This document shows positions 1-4,354 of a stretch of DNA of 8,857 nucleotides, piece after piece. Made by a program: the position numbers and the translations under genes. A model generated the notes under the pieces. The model was given only the letters and a program-made list of their open reading frames with translations. It did no database searches and was not told the DNA's origin. Positions within the stretch are counted from its first letter, which is position 1. Every line of letters begins with the position of its first letter. This stretch comes from an uncultured Blautia sp. (GTDB lineage Bacteria > Bacillota > Clostridia > Lachnospirales > Lachnospiraceae): assembly GCA_900543715.1 (NCBI GenBank), contig UQSX01000106.1, positions 1 to 8,857 of the forward strand, in the 5' to 3' direction.

Positions 1-178
1 TTTTCTCTTCCGCCAGCTTTTCATAGAGGAAATGGAGCCGGATGAAGTAGCCCGGAAAAACGGGATCAAAAGGGAAAACCTTTACAACCGGATCTCCAGA
101 GGAAAGAAGAAGATCCGCAGACACTTTCCCCAAACAGGCCAGGAGAAAGGAGGCGCTGATTATGAGAGATTTATATGA
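1..178 (+). CDS. Sigma-70 family RNA polymerase sigma factor, C-terminal part (5' truncated by window edge)
   Basis: The frame read from base 2 gives 58 residues before TGA at 176-178. The visible part matches sigma region 4: an acidic helix followed by EVARKNGIKRENLYNRIS, a helix-turn-helix that would contact the -35 element, and a basic tail (GKKKIRRHF). The start and region 2 lie outside the window, so the subclass (ECF or other small sigma factor) cannot be fixed. The gene overlaps the next one by 17 bases. The next gene's Shine-Dalgarno (AAGGAGG, about 147-153) lies inside this coding sequence, which suggests translational coupling. A sigma factor directly followed by a DUF4179 membrane protein is a common clostridial arrangement, taken as a sigma/anti-sigma pair. 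Identification rests on a short segment and on this context. Confidence 0.75.
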   Translation, partial: FLFRQLFIEEMEPDEVARKNGIKRENLYNRISRGKKKIRRHFPQTGQEKGGADYERFI

Positions 179-1238
179 GGTATTTAACGATTTTAATCTG
201 GAAGAAGAAAAAGATCTGGAAGTTATGAATGATCTGGAAAAGCAGAAGTGGAAGAAAAAGCTGAGAAAAGAGATTAAAAAGCCGGTGAAAACGGGAAGAA
301 AAGTAGCTGTCAGCGCAGGCTGTCTGGGAATCGCCGCAGGGTTGTTTTTCACAATGTCAGATTCTGAAGTGATGGCAAAGGCGAGAAAGGCTGTAGAGGA
401 CAGCTATCGGAGCATTGCTATTTGGATTATTGGGACGCCTAGGGAGAATGACTATGTTCAGGAAGTTTACGGAAAAGATACGGCTAACGGGAGAGAAGTA
501 ACTATCGTAGATATGATCGCAGATGAGGATTTGCTCCAGATTTCTTATAAGGATCGGGACCTGACTATAGAAAATTTCGAGGCAGCGGGATATCTCGATG
601 AGGATATGGAAAAAAGGACGGACAGTACGAAATATTCTTTAGACGCCCAGCTTTTGGTAGACGGAGAGATTGTAGGAGAGGGATGGATTAATTCTTATAG
701 TCTGCGGTTTAATACAAACGCTATTGATAATACCTTTTCTATTTATACAGGAGATTATGGCTGTGACCTGTCCGAGGTGGAAGAGGCGGAACTGATTTTA
801 AAAGAAAGATATTATCCAGATACGGAAGAGTGGAGATTTCATCTGAATTTACAGAAACGGAACTTGAAAAATACAACTAGGGAACAAGAATTAGATGAAA
901 CCTATACAATGCCTGATGGAAGGATCATTCACATTTATAAATATGCTGAGAACGAAGGGGGCAGAAAGCTCTATGTGAAAACAGAAAAGCCAGAGGGCTG
1001 GGATCCAAATGAAGACTGGAGCGGAATTTTAGACTTAACAGGAGTGACGGATAAATACCGGAAAGTAAAGTTTGAGCATGAAGCAGGGGACGTCTATCTT
1101 ATAGATCGAAGTATTGATAGTGATACCAGAAGTATTGCCATTACTCCGGGCGTAATTCCTCTGGGAGAACCAGGAGAGTCCCTTCCTGAGGACGGCACAC
1201 CTATAGGCGAAAGCTTTACCATACAGGTAAATAATTGA
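162..1238 (+). CDS. DUF4179-type membrane protein, putative anti-sigma factor
   Basis: This is a 358-residue protein. The N-terminal ~45 residues are charged and probably cytoplasmic: MRDLYEVFND, then a dense basic stretch (KWKKKLRKEIKK, about 29-40). A single hydrophobic segment follows at about 48-65. After it comes an alanine-rich stretch with the SIAIWIIG-like motif (about 84-92) typical of DUF4179 proteins, and a ~260-residue mostly beta-rich extracytoplasmic part. The family usually sits beside a sigma-70 gene and is thought to hold the sigma factor at the membrane; that role is inferred, not shown. ATG 162 is chosen because AAGGAGG lies 8 bases upstream and the protein begins with the expected family motif. 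The 17-base overlap with the sigma gene implies one operon. No hairpin terminator is seen after the stop; a promoter-like TTGACA overlaps the TGA. Confidence 0.82.
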   Translation: MRDLYEVFNDFNLEEEKDLEVMNDLEKQKWKKKLRKEIKKPVKTGRKVAVSAGCLGIAAGLFFTMSDSEVMAKARKAVEDSYRSIAIWIIGTPRENDYVQEVYGKDTANGREVTIVDMIADEDLLQISYKDRDLTIENFEAAGYLDEDMEKRTDSTKYSLDAQLLVDGEIVGEGWINSYSLRFNTNAIDNTFSIYTGDYGCDLSEVEEAELILKERYYPDTEEWRFHLNLQKRNLKNTTREQELDETYTMPDGRIIHIYKYAENEGGRKLYVKTEKPEGWDPNEDWSGILDLTGVTDKYRKVKFEHEAGDVYLIDRSIDSDTRSIAITPGVIPLGEPGESLPEDGTPIGESFTIQVNN

Positions 1239-1264
1239 CATCCCCGGGAATCCAAAGGTAAGAT
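1235..1264 (+). promoter_or_regulatory. Candidate sigma-A promoter for the crp-like remnant
   Basis: TTGACA (1235-1240), an 18-base spacer, then TAAGAT (1259-1264). The -35 is perfect and overlaps the stop codon of the DUF4179 gene; the -10 matches 4 of 6 positions. Transcription would start near 1271, about 45 bases before the ATG at 1317. Even if active, it now drives a broken gene. Confidence 0.45.
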
Positions 1265-1316
1265 GGAGATAGTATGACAGTCTTGTGAAAAAGGCAGGGC
1301 TGCGGGAGGTGAAGAG

Positions 1317-1612
1317 ATGGAAGGGACGCAGCTTCATATTATCCCCAGTATTTACCTGGACAATTATCTGAATGATTTTGAAGAACTGATGGTAAAATAT
1401 GGAGCCCGGGAAAAGAAGATCGAAAAGGGAAGCTACCTGACCCAGTATGGTGTAATCAATAACACTGCCTATTATGTGAAGAAAGGGATCATCCATCTGT
1501 CCCTGGGCATGAGCAGGGAAGAAAGTCTCTGAATATGTTCGGACCGGGCACCATTTTCCCGGTGGGTATAGAGATCCATGAGTTCCGGGTGGAATATGAA
1601 ATGAGCATCCAG
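1317..1612 (+). pseudogene. Crp/Fnr-family regulator, N-terminal cyclic-nucleotide-binding domain remnant, frameshifted
   Basis: ATG 1317 has a strong Shine-Dalgarno, GGAGGTGA (1305-1312). The first frame gives 71 residues with the beta-roll start of a cNMP-binding domain (EKGSYLTQYG, INNTAYYVKKGIIHLSLG) and ends at TGA 1530-1532. The continuation of the domain (GRKSLNMFGPGTIFP, VGIEIHEFRVEYEMSIQ) lies in the next frame. Adding one base in the GGG run at about 1505-1507 would join the two as LSLGHEQGRKSLNMFGPG, as in intact Crp/Fnr relatives. Homology stops at MSIQ (about 1612). The rest of the beta-roll, the dimerisation helix and the DNA-binding helix-turn-helix are all missing, so this cannot act as a normal regulator even without the frameshift. 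A sequencing error could explain the missing base but not the missing C-terminal half. Confidence 0.75.
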
Positions 1613-1834
1613 GTCCCACAGGAGGTTAGGATTTATTATAGAAACGGAAAAACAGAACTTCTGGAAATCCCCGGGACGGAGAATAACATGGTCTATGAGG
1701 CCCGGGAATTTCTGAGACTTATAGAAGAAAAGGACTATAACCATAAATACCTGGAAAATTTCCGTCTGGAGATGGAGCTGATGGATGAAGTGCGAAGACA
1801 GCAGAGAATTGTTTTCCCGGCAGACGAAAATTAG
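1613..1834 (+). pseudogene. Gfo/Idh/MocA-family oxidoreductase, C-terminal tail remnant
   Basis: From about codon 1613 the open frame changes character: VRIYYRNGKTELLEIPG, then NNMVYEAREFLRLIEE, then a closing segment with LEMELMDEVRRQQ and VFPAD before TAG at 1832-1834. This resembles the end of Gfo/Idh/MocA oxidoreductases, where a beta-strand region is followed by a helix of the 'MxEFxxLI' type and a final 'MDEIRRQ-GLVFPAD' tail. The Rossmann NAD(P)-binding domain and the catalytic EKP-type motif are absent. The fragment is in frame with the second half of the crp remnant, so the junction looks like a deletion that fused two neighbouring genes. An intact sugar isomerase follows; oxidoreductase plus isomerase is a usual pairing in sugar or inositol catabolism. 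The family call comes from remembered motifs, without a search. Confidence 0.6.
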
Positions 1835-1841
1835 GGGCTTC

Positions 1842-1870
1842 TTGCTTTACAGAGACAGGAAAGATATAAT
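1842..1870 (+). promoter_or_regulatory. Sigma-A promoter for the sugar phosphate isomerase gene
   Basis: TTGCTT (1842-1847), exactly 17 bases, then a perfect TATAAT (1865-1870). The expected start is near 1877, leaving a short leader of about 30 nt before ATG 1906. It lies just after the stop of the oxidoreductase remnant, so the isomerase can be expressed independently of the broken upstream genes. Confidence 0.65.
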
Positions 1871-1905
1871 GACGGTATGATGATTTTGAGAAAAGAGGAA
1901 ACAAA

Positions 1906-2694
1906 ATGATATACGTCAGTCATCTTCTGCCTGACAGAGAAATGGCAGAAGTCCTGGAACAAACGGGAGCAGGAATAGAAAGTATAGATTTTTCTATTGC
2001 GGAAAATCTGGATAACCTGAAAGAGAATATTTTGGACTACAGAGGGAGACTGAGGGCCATGGGGGCAGAACATCTTACCATCCATGGCCCGTTTCTGGAT
2101 CTGAATCCCATGACCTTTGATTCACGGATACGTCAGGCGACTATGCTGCGCTACGCACAGGCATACGAGGCGGCGGCAGAACTGGGAGCAGAAAAAATCG
2201 TTTACCATACCTGTTATCACCCGGATATTTATCTTCTTACAGGCTGGGCCCAGCGTACGGCAGAGTTTTATCAGGAGTTTCTGGAAAACAGAAAAGGGAT
2301 TAAAGTGGTCTTGGAAAACGTTTTTGACAGAACCTGGGAGCCGATGCTGGAAGCAGTTCTCCTGGTGAAATCACCGGACTTTGATATTTGTCTGGACATC
2401 GGACATGCCCATTGCTATTCTCCGAAACCAACAGAAGATTGGGTAAATGGATTGAAGGAACATATTTCCCATATTCATGTACATGACAATCTGGGAGACA
2501 GGGATTCTCATATGGCGTTGGGACAGGGAAATATCCCTCTGGAAAAGACCTTGCTGCCGTTGCTTCTGGAAAACCCGTCCGCTACTTTTGCCATAGAATG
2601 TGGGGAAAAGGAGGCGGTTCTGAAGTCTTGGGAGAAAATCAGAAAACTGAAAACACATACAGAAAATTTTCTTGCAATAACAAATAAGATATGA
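1906..2694 (+). CDS. Sugar phosphate isomerase/epimerase, xylose-isomerase-like TIM barrel
   Basis: A complete 262-residue protein, a normal length for the AP-endonuclease-2/xylose-isomerase-like TIM-barrel family (PF01261). Expected metal and substrate positions are present: H60 in LTIHGPF, H101 and H105 in VYHTCYHP, E137 in VVLENVF, D164 and H167 in CLDIGHAH, H191/H193 in IHVHDN, H202 after GDRDSH, and E231 in FAIECG. The GQGNIP motif (about 206-211) before the last strand is also typical. Such enzymes are cytoplasmic, divalent-metal-dependent isomerases or epimerases of sugars or inositol derivatives; the substrate cannot be told from sequence. AGAGG (1894-1898) sits 7 bases before ATG 1906. 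The remnant of a Gfo/Idh oxidoreductase just upstream suggests it once worked in an oxidoreductase/isomerase pathway and is now an orphan. No terminator is seen after its stop. Confidence 0.88.
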   Translation: MIYVSHLLPDREMAEVLEQTGAGIESIDFSIAENLDNLKENILDYRGRLRAMGAEHLTIHGPFLDLNPMTFDSRIRQATMLRYAQAYEAAAELGAEKIVYHTCYHPDIYLLTGWAQRTAEFYQEFLENRKGIKVVLENVFDRTWEPMLEAVLLVKSPDFDICLDIGHAHCYSPKPTEDWVNGLKEHISHIHVHDNLGDRDSHMALGQGNIPLEKTLLPLLLENPSATFAIECGEKEAVLKSWEKIRKLKTHTENFLAITNKI

Positions 2695-2700
2695 TAGATT
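2672..2700 (+). promoter_or_regulatory. Candidate promoter for the first cobalamin riboswitch
   Basis: TTGCAA (2672-2677), 17 bases, then TAGATT (2695-2700). It overlaps the last codons and stop of the isomerase gene. The implied start near 2707 is about 20 nt before the riboswitch P1 strand, so the placement is sensible. Both boxes depart from consensus, and read-through from the isomerase gene is an alternative source of transcript. Confidence 0.45.
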
Positions 2701-2726
2701 ATTTTTAAAATATGCATAGGATATTT

Positions 2727-2888
2727 TGTCAAGTGAGCGGTATGTGAGTACGCTTGAAAAGGGAACGAAGTGCAAATCTTCGGCGATCCGGTCACTGTAA
2801 ATATGGAGTCTGCTTTTGAAGGCCATTGCAGAATATGTGAGAAGGCGAAAGCAGGCAGGGATGTATAAGCCAGGAAACCTGCTTGACA
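2727..2888 (+). promoter_or_regulatory. Cobalamin (B12) riboswitch aptamer, canonical type
   Basis: The conserved cobalamin riboswitch elements occur in order. AAAAGGGAA is at 2757-2765. CGAAG/CTTCG (2766-2770 with 2778-2782) closes a loop holding the GTG-CAAAT version of 'GGTG-AATC'. TCACTGTAA is at 2792-2800, and GGCCATTGCAG with a later GAGAAGGC form the peripheral part. The B12 box AAGCCAGGAAACCTGC is at 2867-2882. P1 can form from TGTCAAG (2727-2733) and CTTGACA (2882-2888), and P2 from AGCG (2736-2739) and CGCT (2751-2754). In this class B12 binding normally turns the downstream gene off. No clear intrinsic terminator follows, so translational control is the more likely mode; GCAGG (2946-2950) is complementary to CCTGC of the B12 box. 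The next gene encodes a leucine-rich-repeat protein, not a known B12 gene. Confidence 0.92.
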
Positions 2889-3056
2889 AAAAGATGAAGC
2901 TTCCAGGTAGAGCAAACATCTTAACATACTGCTAGGCTTGTTTTTGCAGGCTCTTTTGCTGTGTTCGGTAAAAATAAGGCGATGAAGAAACTGTCTGTCG
3001 TTCCATTCTGGAAGTATCACAAATGCAGAATACGATTAAAGAAGGGGACGGGAGAT

Positions 3057-3863
3057 ATGGTATACAGCACACTGACCAGGAAGAATGTATGTGGACAGAT
3101 AACAGAGGAATTCTATGTAGATGAAGCCTATGATACGGTAGGAAAAGAAGCTTTTAAAAACAGCATAAAAGTAAGGCGGGTTTATCTGAGCAATATCCGA
3201 AAAATAGAAACAGAAGCATTCTGGGGCTGCACTTCTTTGCTGACAGTAGATATGCCCAAAACATCCAGGATAGGTAAAGGAGCATTTGCCGGGTGCAGTA
3301 ATCTCCGGTCAGCAGTTTTCCCGGAAGTATTTTCGCTTTTGGGAAAAGGAGTTTTTTTAAAATGCAAGAGACTGGGGAAAGCGATTTTTCAAAACAACAG
3401 AAACTGTAAAAAGATTCCGTCCCAGTCATTTGCCGAATGCAGGCAGCTGAAGGTTTTGCAGCTTCCAAACCAACTTGCGTCCATCGAAGAGCAGGCATTT
3501 TATAAGTGCGAGGCTTTGGAAAAAATTATTCTTCCGGATTCGCTGAAGGTTGTGGAGAGCAAGGCTTTTTATCAGTGTGGATTAAAAGAAATAGAGCTTC
3601 CGGATGGACTTGAAAAAATAGGGGACAGTGCCTTTTTAAAATGTAAGAAATTAAAATATATCCGTATCCCATCCAGCGTCAGGGAAATCGGCAAATGGGC
3701 TTTTCATGGATGCGGGGAGTTAGAGTGCCTTGAAATAACCCATGATCCAGAGGTGATCGGCGAATGGATAACGAATAAAAACTGTACGATTAGGTGCAGA
3801 AAGGGAAGTAAAGCGGAAGCATATGCAGAAAAATATGGAATGAAGATTATCTTGCTCCCGTAA
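3057..3863 (+). CDS. BspA-type leucine-rich repeat protein (LRR_5-like), no signal peptide
   Basis: The protein has 268 residues from ATG 3057. It is built of about eight tandem BspA-type repeats with the pattern IxxxAFxxCxxLxxVxLP: EAFWGCTSL, GAFAGCSNL, GVFLKCKRL, QSFAECRQL, QAFYKCEAL, KAFYQCGL, SAFLKCKKL and WAFHGCGEL. It closes with the usual cap (GSKAEAYAEKYGMKI). These repeats form a curved solenoid used for binding other proteins. The start is uncertain: in-frame GTG 2961 and ATG 2982 would add 32 or 25 residues, but neither has a well-spaced Shine-Dalgarno, whereas 3057 follows a purine-rich AAGGGGACGGGAG. None of the three starts gives a convincing signal peptide and there is no membrane segment, so the product is predicted cytoplasmic, which is odd because many BspA-like proteins are surface-exposed. 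The gene lies behind the cobalamin riboswitch, so expression should fall when B12 is plentiful. Partner and function are unknown. Confidence 0.85.
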   Translation: MVYSTLTRKNVCGQITEEFYVDEAYDTVGKEAFKNSIKVRRVYLSNIRKIETEAFWGCTSLLTVDMPKTSRIGKGAFAGCSNLRSAVFPEVFSLLGKGVFLKCKRLGKAIFQNNRNCKKIPSQSFAECRQLKVLQLPNQLASIEEQAFYKCEALEKIILPDSLKVVESKAFYQCGLKEIELPDGLEKIGDSAFLKCKKLKYIRIPSSVREIGKWAFHGCGELECLEITHDPEVIGEWITNKNCTIRCRKGSKAEAYAEKYGMKIILLP

Positions 3864-3898
3864 GAATATATAACAAAGTACTGTAAAAATATCAGGGA

Positions 3899-3927
3899 TT
3901 GACAATTATCCGCTTATGTTTTATGAT
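3899..3927 (+). promoter_or_regulatory. Near-consensus sigma-A promoter for the large surface-protein leader
   Basis: A perfect TTGACA (3899-3904), 17 bases, then TATGAT (3922-3927). Transcription should start near 3934, giving an untranslated leader of about 415 nt before ATG 4351. Such a strong constitutive promoter with a terminator inside the leader points to control by attenuation rather than at initiation. Confidence 0.8.
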
Positions 3928-3983
3928 GTTTTAAACTTATAAAATATCGACAGGATTTTTGAGGCATATAGATAATATAAGAT

Positions 3984-3999
3984 CTGTTCAAACGAACAG
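3984..3999 (+). other. Short inverted repeat in the leader
   Basis: CTGTTC, AAAC, GAACAG: a perfect 6-base inverted repeat with a 4-base loop, between the promoter and the riboswitch-like fold. It could be a small 5' hairpin in the RNA or an operator-like site for a dimeric repressor just downstream of the start. Nothing in the sequence decides between these. Confidence 0.4.
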
Positions 4000-4032
4000 A
4001 AGTATTGAAAAGATATAATTTCATAACGTGAA

Positions 4033-4128
4033 ACAGCCGCATGAAGCGATAATAGGGAATCCGGTGGAATTCCGGAGCCAAACAGGAGAAGCATCCTGAT
4101 GTGTGGAATAGCCCATCATACCTGCTGT
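4033..4128 (+). promoter_or_regulatory. Compact cobalamin-riboswitch-like leader RNA
   Basis: Elements appear in cobalamin-riboswitch order. P1 is ACAGC (4033-4037) with GCTGT (4124-4128). P2 is CGC (4038-4040) with GCG (4046-4048). Then come ATAATAGGGAA (4049-4059) and a stem TCCGG/CCGGA (4060-4064, 4072-4076) around a TGGAATT loop. A CAGGA/TCCTG hairpin follows (4083-4087, 4094-4098), and then AGCCCATCATACCTGC (4110-4125), which resembles a B12 box of the AGCCCGGATACCTGC type. The usual CCACTGT element and the long peripheral helices are missing. At about 96 nt it is closer to the short, class II/variant cobalamin riboswitches than to the canonical one upstream. The identification is by motif order and stem pairing only. 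The position, behind a strong promoter and ahead of a terminator, fits a riboswitch. Confidence 0.62.
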
Positions 4129-4204
4129 CTTATGGAATATGACGTGAAAATCGTCAGAACCGTGGGAAGAGTGCAGGTATCGGTAAGAAATTTGACGGTT
4201 GATC
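4129..4204 (+). promoter_or_regulatory. Putative expression platform with anti-B12-box segment
   Basis: GCAGGTAT (4173-4180) is a perfect 8-base complement of ATACCTGC (4118-4125) in the B12-box-like segment, so aptamer and platform can compete for pairing. Other stems here are TGACG/CGTCA (4140-4144 with 4152-4156) and two exclusive partners for the same strand: AACCGT (4158-4163) can pair with ACGGTT (4195-4200), or its ACCG (4159-4162) with CGGT (4181-4184). Such alternative pairings are what a switching region needs. How they would open the terminator at 4205 is not evident. Confidence 0.5.
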
Positions 4205-4241
4205 AAAGCCTTTCTACGGATTCGTAGAAAGGCTTTTTTTT
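4205..4241 (+). terminator. Intrinsic terminator inside the leader (attenuator)
   Basis: A perfect 14-base stem (4205-4218 with 4223-4236) has a GATT loop and is followed by a run of eight T (4234-4241). It lies after the riboswitch-like fold and about 110 bases before the large gene, on the same transcript. It should therefore stop most transcripts unless the leader folds otherwise. Confidence 0.93.
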
Positions 4242-4282
4242 GCGGTATGGACAGGCTTCTGAAATCTGAAGAAGGGGTGAGC

Positions 4283-4354
4283 ATGTATGAGACGATTCAG
4301 GGGAGGATAGCAGAAAAAACAGGCATAATAATGAACATAGGAGGAAGAAGATGA
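4283..4354 (+). CDS. Possible 23-residue leader peptide overlapping the large gene
   Basis: ATG 4283 follows AAGGGGTGA (4272-4280), a fair Shine-Dalgarno. The frame runs 23 codons (MYETIQGRIAEK..., ending GGRR) to TGA 4352-4354, which overlaps the next ATG at 4351 as ATGA. That overlap is a classic layout for translational coupling. The peptide resembles nothing I recognise, and the coding sequence also contains the ribosome site of the large gene. It may be a chance ORF; support is the ribosome site plus the overlap. Confidence 0.35.
   Translation: MYETIQGRIAEKTGIIMNIGGRR

Noticed and set aside
1498..1512. Programmed ribosomal frameshift joining the two parts of the Crp-like gene
   Set aside because: No slippery heptamer or downstream pseudoknot is evident, and the product would still lack the DNA-binding half.
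2889..2960. Intrinsic terminator after the first riboswitch
   Set aside because: There are T-rich runs (TTTTT, CTTTT), but the possible stems are short and interrupted (for example AGCAAA with TTTGCT about 40 bases apart).
2371..3020. Overlapping - strand frames across the isomerase end and the riboswitch
   Set aside because: They overlap a conserved enzyme and a conserved RNA, and their translations are Phe/Ser/Cys-rich without motifs.
4014..4019. Perfect TATAAT as a second promoter for the large gene
   Set aside because: No -35-like hexamer lies 16-18 bases upstream (AACGAA at that place), and the TTGACA-17-TATGAT promoter at 3899-3927 already explains the leader.
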